NCBI RefSeq assembly: GCF_017654505.1
Contig: NC_054536.1
Span: 92,667,970 to 92,731,969 of the forward strand
Direction of reading: 5' to 3'
Length of the DNA stretch: 64,000 nucleotides
Origin: Polyodon spathula
Lineage: Eukaryota > Chordata > Actinopteri > Acipenseriformes > Polyodontidae
This document shows, one piece after another, positions 35,601 through 46,745 of the stretch; the first letter of the stretch is position 1, and every line of letters starts with the position of its first letter. The notes below the pieces were generated by a model, which searched no databases, had not been told where the DNA came from, and worked only from the letters and a program-made list of their open reading frames with translations. A program made the position numbers and the translations under genes.

Positions 35601-35960
35601 ATATGAAGAAATAGAAATAATCACTTCAATACCTAGGGAAAAAACAAGAGCTTGGGTGATTTAAATCAGCACTAAGGCTGTTGAGGTTTTAAATTAGCTG
35701 TAAACAAAAACAAAACAAAAATTTAAAAGCTGGATTGATAAAAGCAGGCATTGTACTGTCCCAGCTTTAGAAAGACTGTAGTGTTGGCAACTTTTAATGA
35801 ACATATACAGTACTTTGAGCACTGTGGATGCAGCAGTAGCGTGTTGAACAATGAACGGTGGCCGACACAGTTGATGGTTGGAAGTACACGATCCGGTTTA
35901 TCTTTAATTCTTGCACTCTGTATGGGTGTTACAGAATATGCTTCTTACAATACAGGCCCA
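32661..35960. other. Non-coding spacer
   Basis: No domain-bearing frame, RNA gene or clear repeat seen. A C-run (about 35071-35090) lies inside a short frame of no recognised product. Confidence 0.4.
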
Positions 35961-36654
35961 TGTGAACGTGCACGTGGCAGTGAGCAAGTGCAGGGGTGAT
36001 GCAGGTGCTCCAAACAGGTGCAAACACAGAGTTCATAGTTCAAGCTCTTTTATTTTTACTTGTTCTGGTCAGCTCGACCGGTTTAAATAATAATGCTGGC
36101 TTTACCCAACTATGGGTAGTGCCAGCGTCAAAACCAAGGGGCTACATTCCCGAAATAATAATAAACACAGACACAGACACAGACACGTCTCCAGACAGTG
36201 CGTGCTCTCAGTGCAGGTGCGGTGCTAGTGTGTGTTCAGGTGCAGTGCAGTCTGGGTGTATCACTGGCATAAAGTGGCAGCTCCCAGATCCATATTTAGC
36301 CGTCTGGTGAAGACAAACACACACACAGTTAGAACTTCACTCACTCTTTCTCCGTCCTCGTTTCCTCCCATCAACCACAACAAAGGAACCGATTACAACG
36401 TCACGACCCACTAAAGTAACTTTAACCCTGCCCCCTCCGATAGCTAGTTCAATCACATCTCCTCCAATTCGTGAATGAAACTTCGCTCACCAGTAGTAGG
36501 GCAATGACTCCTGGTACCATGATGCCACCCCCTTCCTGAATGGCGGCTTCCGACTGCCCAACCATTCAGTACAGGGCATGCAGTTCCTGTTGTACAGTGC
36601 TCTCACAGGTCAGGAGGGAGATTATTGATTCAGATTCATTTGCTCTCTGTCACA
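35961..36654 (-). mobile_element. Solo LTR (694 bp)
   Basis: Read on the minus strand it begins TGTGACAGAG and ends CGTTCACA, giving TG...CA ends. The flanks are gccca (35956-35960) and gtcca (36655-36659), a 5-bp duplication with one mismatch. A poly(A)-signal-like stretch on the minus strand (from tttatttttac near 36049) is near its 3' end. A partial copy of the same family lies at 26765-27180. A short (acagac)n tract occurs inside. The low-coordinate boundary is inferred from the TG end and flank match. Confidence 0.65.
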
Positions 36655-37064
36655 GTCCAATATAAAGAAAATAGCAGCGGTATAAAATTGTTTAGCCACG
36701 TTTAATTAAATTAGCTGTACTACAGTCATAAAAACAAAAACTAGCCACGGATTCAATCCTCTATTACACTCTGTCACCTTCCTCTACCATACAGAAACAA
36801 AGACATAACAAAACTACAGTTCTGTACTTCACTAATATGTGCAAACGCAAAACTCAAATAATATAAGTAAACAAAATTAAGCACAATAACATTAACTACA
36901 TACATGTGTATGGTAAGTATGTGCTATTAATCAATATGTTTGAACAGATACAGAACAGGCATTTTTAACTATGAAATGTAATATTTTTAATGTTTTCATT
37001 TCTGTAATAGCAATGCTAGATCTCTAAACATGGAAACAGAGACTATAACAAGATATTGCATGAA

Positions 37065-37066
<2 letters not shown>
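36655..37066. other. Non-coding spacer
   Basis: AT-rich interval between the solo LTR and the TA repeat in front of the Tc1 element; nothing recognised. Confidence 0.35.

Positions 37067-37098
<32 letters not shown>
37067..37098. repeat. (TA)n microsatellite, left flank of Tc1
   Basis: Sixteen or so TA repeats directly before the left TIR. Together with the longer TA tract on the right it marks the insertion site. Confidence 0.93.
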
Positions 37099-37101
<3 letters not shown>

Positions 37102-38726
37102 CACACAATACCTTGCAAAAGTCTTCAGACCCCTGACCAATTCTCTCATATTACTGAATTACAAATGGTACATTGAAATTGCGTTCTGTTCGATATTTTA
37201 TTTTTAAACACTAAAACTCAGAATCAATTATTGTAAGGTGACATTGGTTTTATGTTGGGAAATATTTTTAAGAAAAATAAAAAAACTGAAATATCTTGCT
37301 TGCATAAGTATTCAACCCCTGTGCTGTGGAAGCTCCCAGTTTGCACCGATGAAAGAAATAGCCATAACAAGGACACAATTACCTTACCATTGGCCTCCAC
37401 CTGTGAACCATTAAAGTTGCTGTCACATTTTCTGGATAAAAACCCCACTGTTGAAGGATCATTGGTAAGGCTGTGAATCTGAAGGAAAATGAAGACCAAA
37501 GAGCATTCTACAGAAAATAGAGATAAAGTAATACAAATGCATAGATTAGGAAAAGGGTACAAAATAATATCCAAGTGTTTCGATATCCCAGTGAGCACAG
37601 TTGGATCAATAATCAGGAAGGGGAAGCTGCATCACACCACCCAGGCACTGCCAAGAAAAGGGCGTCCCTCAAAACTCAATGCTCAAACAAGAAGGAGACC
37701 TGTGAGAGATGCCACAGAGAGGCCAACAATCACTTTGAAGGAACTACAGAGTTCAGTCGCTGGGTGTGGGGTAGTGGTGCACCAGTCAACCATATCAAGA
37801 GCTCTGCATAACACTGGCCTGTATGGGAGGGTGGCAAGAAAGAAGCCGTTACTCAAAAAGTACCATCTGAAAGGACGTCTGGAGTTTGCCAGAAAGCATG
37901 AGAGTGAACCAGCTGTGATGTGGGAAAAGGTTTTGTGGTCAGATGAGACCAAGATAGAGCTTTTTGGCCAAAACTCAAAGCGCTATGTGTGGCGCAAACC
38001 TAACACTGCCCATTTCTCAGGACATACCATCCCTACAGTGAAGTATGATGGGAGCAGCATCATGCTGTGGGGATGCTTCTCATCGGCAGGGACTGGACAT
38101 CTTGTTACAATTGAAGGAAGAATGGATGGAGCAAAATACAGGAAAATACTGCAAGAGAATCTGCTTCAGTCCGCTAAAAAACTGAAGCTTGGGAGGAAAT
38201 TTACCTTTCAGCAGGACAATGATCCCAAGCACAAGGCCAAAGCAACACTGGAGTGGCTCAAGAACAAAAAGGTGAATGTCCTACAGTGGCCCATTCAAAG
38301 TCTTGATCTTAATCCCAATGAGAATCTGTGGCACTATTTGAAAATTGCGGTCCACAAGCGTCGTCCAACCAACCTGAACAACCTGGAGCAAATCTGCCAA
38401 GAAGAATGGGCCAAAATCACTCCGACACTGTGTGCAAAGCTGGTACATACTTACCCCAAAATACTTAAAGCTGTTATTGCAGCGAAAGGTGGCTCTACCA
38501 AATATTAATGTGTGGGGGTTGAATACTTATGCAAGCAAGATATTTCAGTTTTTTATTTTTCTTAAAAATATTTCCCAACATAAAACCAATGTCACCTTAC
38601 AATAATTGATTTTGAGTTTAAGTGTTTTAAAAAAAAAATATCGAACAGAACGAAATTTCAACGTACCATTTGTAATTCAGTAATATGAGAGAATTGGTCA
38701 GGGGTCTGAATACTTTTGCAAGGCAC

Positions 38727-38732
<6 letters not shown>
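37102..38732 (+). mobile_element. Tc1/mariner DNA transposon, full length
   Basis: Terminal inverted repeats of about 210 bp: the left one starts cacacaataccttgcaaaag and the right one, read inward, starts cacacagtgccttgcaaaag. They differ at only a handful of positions. The ends lie beside TA on both sides, the Tc1 target. The single gene between them is uninterrupted. The arms are long and include inner matching segments (ctgaaatatcttgcttgcat), consistent with the IR/DR type of Tc1 element. Confidence 0.93.
37489..38508 (+). CDS. Tc1-type transposase, intact 339-codon frame
   Basis: Starts at ATG 37489 and ends at TAA 38508, close to the normal 340 residues. Residues 1-50 form the first helix-turn-helix (VIQMHRLGKGYKIISKCFDI). 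A GRPS AT-hook-like stretch follows at about 58-61, then a second helix-turn-helix (residues 75-120). The catalytic domain has Asp152 in LWSDETKIELFG, Asp243 in QQDNDPKHKA and Glu278 in LDLNPNENLW, with 34 residues between the last two (DD34E). The glycine-rich box is GSSIMLWGCFSSAGTG. The usual QSPD reads QSLD. No stop or shift is present, so the protein could be active in principle; the slight TIR divergence argues for some age. It cuts and pastes the element at TA sites. Confidence 0.95.
   Translation: MKTKEHSTENRDKVIQMHRLGKGYKIISKCFDIPVSTVGSIIRKGKLHHTTQALPRKGRPSKLNAQTRRRPVRDATERPTITLKELQSSVAGCGVVVHQSTISRALHNTGLYGRVARKKPLLKKYHLKGRLEFARKHESEPAVMWEKVLWSDETKIELFGQNSKRYVWRKPNTAHFSGHTIPTVKYDGSSIMLWGCFSSAGTGHLVTIEGRMDGAKYRKILQENLLQSAKKLKLGRKFTFQQDNDPKHKAKATLEWLKNKKVNVLQWPIQSLDLNPNENLWHYLKIAVHKRRPTNLNNLEQICQEEWAKITPTLCAKLVHTYPKILKAVIAAKGGSTKY

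Positions 38733-38796
<64 letters not shown>
38733..38796. repeat. (TA)n microsatellite, right flank of Tc1
   Basis: About 32 TA repeats directly after the right TIR. They may have been present before insertion or grown from the TA target. Confidence 0.95.
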
Positions 38797-38798
<2 letters not shown>

Positions 38799-40473
38799 CA
38801 CCACGGCAAAATATGGAGAAATATGGGAGAAATTCAGTCCAGGGTTCCGTCAATACAGATAGCTTGCCCACAATATTTTCGTGTTTAAATTACAAAGCGC
38901 CTGTGGTTTTGATGCTGGAGTAATGGATTCAAGAGTATTGTATAACATCAACGTGCAGTAATTTCAAGCAATTTAATTAGATGCCAAATCACAGAGCATA
39001 CAATGCTGATCAGGTATGTGGTTAGGGTAACTATAGACTTGGTGGGATATTAGGTATATTAGCAGATTCCTTGTTGGATTTTACTGTGAGTTGAAAATAA
39101 AAAAAAAACTCTAACGTAGTGAAAGAGTTGTAAATGTGATATAAATTTAAATTACTGATTTAGTATTTGATGCATCTAAAACAGTGACTGCTGCATTTTT
39201 TTACAGTCCCATTTTTTTACAGTGCCATGCACGGGCTGGCAGTTTCTGTGGAAATGGAGATACTAAGATAACCCAAAGACTGGTTTGAACTTTACAGAAG
39301 TTAAATGTGTTTATTTTAATGGCACAACATTCAATTTCAGAAATGTCAGAGAATTTGCATTAACCTTTGTGTTTCAATTCACAAAGGAAAGACCCCATTA
39401 CTAAACCAGATGATGAAGTGAAAAATGTTTGCTGTTTGTGATCATGCAAACAAACGTGGTACCGAACTTGGGCAATTGATACAGCAGTCCACAAAGGTAT
39501 GATATCATTACAGTGTATTCAGGAATTTAACTGAACTGAAGGAATGGCACCTAGTCTCTATCGGTCTCCTAGTAACCGCTGCATGGACCACACAGGCTCC
39601 TGATAATCACGAATTGTAAATCTAAAGAACCCATTTAACAGATTGTGGCGAAATGCAATTCAAAACATCTGTAGGATGTTAAGAGTTTATGGTATATGTT
39701 TGGTGAACTGATGCAAAACCAAGGCAGTTGTCATGTTTGCCATGTAACAGACAGACAGGTGGACATGCGTATGGATGGATAAATAGACAGACATGATTAT
39801 CAATATATATATAATATATATATAATATCTATATATTATATATATATATATGGTATAAACCTACATATCGCATTAAAACTTCTGTTTCTCTATTGCAGTT
39901 GTCCTGTTTAAGCTGACTCGTTTTTCTTGTGATTTGTCACTGCTGCTGCAACTATTATGTCACTATTCAGTATTCCATTTGGTTACCATAGGAATAGCAT
40001 GTTTTTGTTTTTTTTTCTGTACCACCAGAATGGTATGGGTTAAAAAAAGCTGTCAATTCTTAATAAAAACTGATCCTCTAAATGGCCAATGAGACTTTTG
40101 GTTCTGAGTCAAAATCTAGCACTCCTCGTTTTGAACTGTACCCTAAGACAGCAGTCATATTGGGGTAAGATACTGACTTTATTCTTGGGACATGTCAAGT
40201 TCTGATTATGTTTCATAGGGATTCACAATACAAAACAACTAACAGTCAATTACTATTTTTTTTAAAAACAGCAAAATAATGCTAAGTAGCGCTATTGCGC
40301 CATTGCTTTCTTAAAAAGAGCATTCTTAGGTTCTGACATTTTAAAGAATATAAACCAGTAAAATATTGTCTCTGGTTTAAAAAACTCAACTTAAATGTAC
40401 TACTATATGTGTATATCATACTAAACTCGGCAGTAGTACAGTATACAGTAGTGCAGTAGGCACTATATATAGA
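38797..40473. other. Non-coding spacer with imperfect TA tract
   Basis: No gene seen. An imperfect (TA)n/(ATAT) tract lies at about 39803-39851. Confidence 0.4.
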
Positions 40474-40652
40474 ACGTGTGTGTGCGTGCGTGCGTGCGTG
40501 CGTGCGTGTGTGTGTGCGTGTGCGTGAGTGTGTATGTGTGTGCGTGCGTATGTGTGTGTGCGTGTGTGTGTGTGTGCGTGCGTATGTGTATGTGCGTGAG
40601 TGTGTGTGCGTATGTGTGCATGCGTATGTGTGTGTGTGCGTGAGTGTGTGTG
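40474..40652. repeat. (TG)n/(TGCG)n microsatellite
   Basis: About 180 bp of alternating purine-pyrimidine sequence with many CG steps (tgcgtgcg) mixed with tgtg. This pattern can adopt Z-DNA. Frames over it on both strands are repeats of C/V/R or H/T and are not genes. Confidence 0.95.
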
Positions 40653-42106
40653 TAAAGCTCGATGAGAAAGCCTCAATGCCATTGCAATATGTGCACCCCA
40701 TTATGCTGTCTGCTCGAAATGTACATGGCTGTACAATGAGAATATTAAAATGTGGTTTGGATTGTGATAACACACAATGGTGTTACAAAGACTGCAGAAT
40801 ACAATTTTATTAACAGCAATAGCAGCTGGTTGAATTGTTTTTGGTGTTTGAGAGAATACATCCAGATTATCCTGTGTATCATTTCTCCAGTCAAAAATAG
40901 ATACACTGTGCTGATGGCTCTGCTCGAGAAGCTGATTGTTTGAGATCTCCACAAGGTTGATCAGTTGCGCACAAGTCATTTCTAGGTGTAAATTATGTCC
41001 CAGGGTTACTTTCTCATCTTATCACAGCCTCTGCCTCTAATCTCTGCTGACACCAAAGATCCTGAAAATATTCGCTGACTGCCATAGAGTGGCAAGCAGA
41101 ACATGCAAATACAATAATCCTTTATGATAATACCTACTGCTTTAGAAAGATGCAAACCCAGACAAACGAAGAAGAATTAGAAGATGTGAACCCGTAGAAT
41201 GTAATAAACCATCAAAAAATAGCACAAAACCGTATTACACCCGTGCACATATCTATACACGTATACAAGGATTTCACAGAACATTTTAAATAGACTTGCC
41301 CTCACATGACTGGTATTTACTATAAAGATGATAACCCGGACATGCATTCTGTAATATATAAAGGCTGCATCTTCTTATTGATAATCAGTTTGAGTCAGGA
41401 TGGACAAAACAGCAGATCTCACAGACTTTGACAGAGTTTTGATAGCAGCATGATGTGAAAATCCTTGCCAGTTGAAATGTAGTACGTAGGCCTAATGACA
41501 GAATCAGAGATCTTTGTGTTATCTCCACTGCACATATTCTTTTACAGATTTTTTTTCCTGGTGATCTCCTTCATGTTCAGTTGTCGCTGCTTTTTCTTTT
41601 GAAAAGAGCTGTTTTCTTTGCTCACTGGCCTTGCACACAAATTAATTTTCTCATGATACACCCCCTTTCTGTAGCTATGGCAACAACATTGCAGAGAATA
41701 GGTCCTCAAACGTGACAGAATTGTCAAATTGCCTGACTTTGCTGCAAAATCCGCCTCCAATAATTTGTAATTTACAGGAAACTCTGAAAATGGAAGGACA
41801 TTGTTATATCCCTGCAGTGTCCATATTTCCTGACATTTTAAAGACGAGCAACAATCTGGTGCGATTGCAAGTGTTGCATTGTAGAGATACACCTTCTGCA
41901 CAAGGATGGATGAGGCACACACTGAATATTGGTGAAGATAGTAAAGAGATGGCTGATGTGTACAAATGTTTGATCAAACCCTAGTCAGAGGTAGCTTGAC
42001 ATTGTATTGCTGCTTTCCAAATCGTGAGCTGATGGACTTGCAATAGGGGGAAGCTAGACGCACCAACAATATACTGAATCTCTTTTTATGTATGTATTAT
42101 ATGCTT
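40653..42106. other. Non-coding spacer
   Basis: No supported gene. A 17-codon stretch at about 41401-41451 resembles the first residues of some Tc1 transposases but is too short to annotate. Confidence 0.35.
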
Positions 42107-42108
42107 AC

Positions 42109-42195
<87 letters not shown>
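42107..42195. repeat. Compound (TA)n(CA)n microsatellite
   Basis: About 34 TA repeats followed by about 9 CA repeats. Confidence 0.95.
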
Positions 42196-45100
42196 TACCT
42201 CCCAATGTTTCAGTCATCAATACTCCATTTCTACCCCTTGTAAAGTTCCATTCCTATATCCTGACTGTCTTGACATTTCTAGGAACCCAAAATATTGATA
42301 TTGAACATGATGGATTAGGATCATTGCTCATTGACAACCCAAAACCTGTTGAATATCAAATTCCAAGTCTAAGGTGATGCAAACCTAAAACAATCCAGGT
42401 AAATCTGAACACCTCTGCATTGGTAAACATTCCACCTCCTTCCGTAGTAAACTTAAATGCATTAAAGCACACTTGGTATGCTATACTAAAATCCTATCAC
42501 CCAAGGTGTATTCCAGAGATCTCACATCTTCTTACACACACAGTACAGCTGCTTCTCCTCACCTGTTACAGTGTACATATTCAGAGACACATTTGTTTTC
42601 TTAAAGTAATTGTAGCTAACAAAATAATTCCGTAAATCTTAGTCATTTTCCAATTCAGTTACCTATATAGATCTCAAATGTGCAGTTTTAAAATAACCAC
42701 ATGTTACAGCACACATGTATTTTTCATTTTTAAATTTGATTTCTGATCCACCTTCACGGTGAAAGGAAGTGCTCAGCTTCAATGTTTTGTTCTTGGGTTA
42801 TCTGTTTTCATTTGCACTTCCTAGGTCATTTTACCTCAGCAGTATCTTCTGGGTAAATCATGTTACTGGCTGAAAGCATGTTAGTAAATAGGGAAAGCAG
42901 TTATTGAAAAGAAAAGAAGCCAGTAACTCTGGAGAAAAACATGCACACGGTGCTCTGATTGGTTGGTTCCACAGAGGAGTTTGGTACTTTGTACAAGTGG
43001 TATTGATCCCGCCTCCTTTGCTGCCACCTGTGTTGATGAGTGCTGCTGGGAGCTGGCTCTCCTCACAATATATTCATGTGTAGTGAAAAAATTAAGCTGA
43101 CAAATGGTTTATGATTGAAAAACAAGATATACAAGAAAGGTATACCTCCAATACAATCATATAAGCATAGGATTTAAACTGGCTTTGGACAAGGCCTCAG
43201 TACAGCTCAGTGCATACGTTTGTATCAGAAAGCACGGATATCCATGGAGTCAATTCGAAGGAGATGAAAAGGCTGACAAAACTTTACAATGTTTGATATT
43301 TATACCTTTGTAAGCAATTGTTGACTCCCCTTCAACCCGACTGGTTTCTTTCCAATAACTGAGGTAGTCGCTCAACCATCACACACAGAGAGCCAACCAC
43401 ATACTTCCTCTGTGGGAAAGGGGGCGGTGCTACATTCAGCAGGGCGCATCCATCTTGTCTTTTAAAATAGCTCCCCCTGTCTCAAAGCCACGTGTCATAA
43501 GAGAATTCTAAACTTGGACAATACAGGATTAAAATGACTATAAAAGCACATTCACATACAATTTAAACATAATATTTAAAAACAACAACTATATAAGACA
43601 TACATACACATAATGTAAAACTTATAATTAATAGCATAATTGATACGTCATGCAGAAAGCCATCACTGCATGCAGAGCTCCAGTGTATTTTACATGTGAT
43701 GGATTCCATATTCCAAGCAATCAGAGAATAATCATAAGTAGCTTGTTCTGTATGTGCTGGTGATGCAGCAGGATCAGTGACTAATCTATTAGAACATTTC
43801 TGTCATGCACATTTGAGGTGGTTTCCATGGACACAGTTCTGCACAGCATGTTCCACACTAACATCTTTGGTATCAAATATTTCTGGTACCAAATACTGTA
43901 GTAGATGGGTGTATTTGTATATTTCTGCTCATGGGAATTTACATAATATCACCACTTCAGGTGGAAGGAGAATTACAAGAAGACCAAGGATATTCCAATA
44001 TTAGTGATTAGCAACCGATCAATAATATTGCAAATCGTAATGGGTGATGGGGGAGATATAAGCGCCTGTTCTACAGCTGATTGACGATGAACTAGACCAT
44101 TTTGTGGATTACCATGGAACAGCAAAATCAACTCGGACATGCCAACTTCTGAAAGGAGAAAATAGCAGCATGTTCTGAGTGTAGCGAGGCAGATTTTCTT
44201 TTACATCCCCTAGAATTTGAAAGGTTCATAGGCTCTGTCAAGCCAATGACCTTATTTCTGCTGTTCAATCTATAATTTTGGTAATTGTAAATAAACGGCA
44301 TTTAGAATTTATTTATTTATTTATTTTTTAAATTTGGAATTTTATTTATTCTGGATTTAAATATTAGTAATGAAGATTGTTTTAGGATCTCAAAAGTGAT
44401 ATCAAACCTGGACTGAAATATTCAACATCAAAACTTTGTAAAAATAACTATTAAAATAACAACACCTTAACAAAGATTTAACATGTTTTTTGTTTACATT
44501 TTTACTACTCTGCAACTATCAAAACACAAAATGCTGTGTAGTATCCAATAATTAATTCATTATTTGAAGCGAGTTAAACCTCAAAACCCATTTGCACAGA
44601 CATCCAGTAATGGGGAGTGTCAGATTGTGCTTACAGCTGGTGTTTCTTCATACCTATGTGAGTGATGACACAGTAATATCTATGGGCATCCAATGGCAAT
44701 TCATTCTAGTATAGACTTTATGACACCATAAGATACAGGCAAGATACATAAATATGCCCCAAGTACAAGTAGTTTGGGAGAGGAAGAGCCTAGATCCAAA
44801 CTTCATGATGAGAGGTAACATTCTTCAAGGTACTGTTTTCACAGCTGGCTTGTCTTCCTGAAAACAAAGGGAAAATGATGGATTTCATCTGATGTTCCGT
44901 GGTGTAAAGAAATGAAATGATTTAATGCCCCATCATTCAGTATGAAGCGCTTTTATATATCATGTGTTTTAATAACTTGAAAGATCAAAGCTATCAGTTG
45001 CCAAAACCCCAGACTCCTGCGAATAGAAATATCAAAGAAAACAGTTTCCTTTGGTGCCACTAAAAGCAGAATTGTGCTCTTTTTTTTTTTTTTTTTTTTT

Positions 45101-45310
45101 TTTTAATGGGATGTGTTTATTAATTTTTTTACATATTTACTGTACCCAACATCTGCTTAGCCTGGATGTTTTGTATTCTATAATATGTGTAGTTATATAG
45201 AATATAAACTTCAGAAATAGAAATGAACAGTTAGAGGCAATGCCATGCAAAAAGCCAGACAGCAAAACAACAAAAAGCCAGACAAGCTGGCAGACAGGCA
45301 TATACTGTAG
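42196..45310. other. Non-coding spacer
   Basis: AT-rich with a T run at about 45081-45104 and an (ATTT)n tract at about 44310-44328. No gene recognised. Confidence 0.4.
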
Positions 45311-45600
45311 TGTGGCAAAGTGGTTTGAAGTGTACAGGTGCAGGAATGATGCGGTGCGTAATTAACAGACAGAGATTTGAAATCCAGTTCGAAAGGGGTT
45401 CTTTTTATTTTATAATTCCAGGTCTGGTGACCAAATAAAGATCCTGGCAATACACAACAATGTGTAGTGCACTGGGTAAATAACCACAGGTATGAAGTCC
45501 CAAATAATACACACACAGATCCTTCCCACAATGTACAAACACCAGTCCTGGGTGCGTGCTGCAGTGCTTGTGGTGGGTGATACAAGTTTATTCGTGACAA
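45311..45600 (-). mobile_element. Possible LTR fragment
   Basis: Starts tgtggcaaag on + and contains the same kind of 3' LTR layout as 35961-36654 (caggtgcagg.atgatgc, then a gagttt/agttc phrase, then ctttttattttat). Similarity is loose and no matching end or target duplication is seen. It may be a distant family member. Confidence 0.3.
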
Positions 45601-46139
45601 AAGTGCATAAACTATGCCAGTATAAGTATGTGGTTAAAATATTTTCCAGACTATATAAATCTAAATACTAAAACACACTTGCATCAGACTGGCCTGTAAT
45701 TGAAAGTTCTTTCACAGCTTCATGGTGATTCAAATGTGAGTGGAAGTTCTTTTAGCGTCTGGAAACCCCTGCACTCTTCCTTTGTACTGAGAACAGTTTT
45801 GGCTGCCCCTCCTGGCTGCATTAATTACTTCTATTAGATCTTATCTGGCTGTAAGCTGTTCCAGTCATGTCTAGTTTTATAAATACAGATGCAAAGGAGA
45901 AGAATAATTTTGTAGGGTTATGGAACAGCTGATAAATTCCCTATGATGAATGAAACAGTATCATGACAGAAAAGGCTGCAGTTTTCAAAAATGATTGTGA
46001 ACACCACTGGCTGGCTACTGTAGCTTTTATTGCTTGTGAGAGTTCACAGGATAGAAGAGTGAAAGTGTTTTTTTTATTTTATTTTATTTTTTTATCTGAG
46101 TTGTTTGAGCTTTTAAGCCAAGTACAAGGTTGTCCTACA

Positions 46140-46745
46140 AGAAAACTTGCTTCCTTCTGCTCTGACAATGTTCCCCAACTCTGAGGATTGGTTTTTCCAG
46201 CAGGACAATTCTCCACGCCACACAGCCAAGTCAATCAAGGTGTGGATGGAGGACCACCAGATCAAGACCCTGTCATGGCCAGCCCAATCTCCAGACCTGA
46301 ACCCCACTGAAAACCTTTGGAATGTGATCAAGAGGAAGATGGATGGTCACAAGCCATCAAACAAAGCCGAGCTGCTTGAATTTTTGCGCCAGGAGTGGTA
46401 TAAAGTCATCCAACATCAATGTGAAAGACTGGTGGAGAGCATGCCAAGACGCATGAAAGCTGTGCTTGAAAATCAGGGTTATTCCACCAAATATTTATTC
46501 TGAAGTTAAAACATTAGTATTATTATTGTGTTGTTTAAAAATGAATCTGAACTTATTTTCTTTGCATTATTCGAGGTCTGACAAAACTGCATCTTTTTTG
46601 TTATTTTGACCAGTTGTCATTTTCTGCAAATAAATGCTCCAAATGACAATATTTTTATTTGGAATTTGGGAGAAATGTTGTCAGTAGTTTATAGAGAAAA
46701 ACAAAAATGTTCATTTTACCCAAACACATACCTATAAATAGTAAC
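46140..46745 (+). mobile_element. 5'-truncated Tc1-like transposon, second family
   Basis: The transposase C-terminus (to stop at about 46503) is followed by about 240 bp of 3' region. That region contains phrases I know from fish Tc1 TIRs (gaccagttgtcattttctgc, tttggaatttgggagaaatg). The right end stops before the expected terminal motif, and the left half of the element is absent. Confidence 0.75.
46147..46503 (+). pseudogene. Tc1-like transposase C-terminal third
   Basis: 118 codons without a stop. It contains the second catalytic Asp in DWFFQQDNSPRHTAKSIKVW and the Glu in WPAQSPDLNPTENLW, 34 residues apart, then the C-terminal region ending YSTKYLF. Sequence differs clearly from the 37489 transposase (QQDNSPRHTA against QQDNDPKHKA), so it belongs to another family. 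The DNA-binding part and the first Asp are missing. Confidence 0.88.

Noticed and set aside
40282..40773. His/Thr-rich 163-codon minus-strand frame
   Set aside because: It is the translation of the TG/CG microsatellite.
41401..41451. Tc1 transposase N-terminus (DLTDFDRVLIAA)
   Set aside because: Only about a dozen residues resemble the family before a stop; too short to claim.
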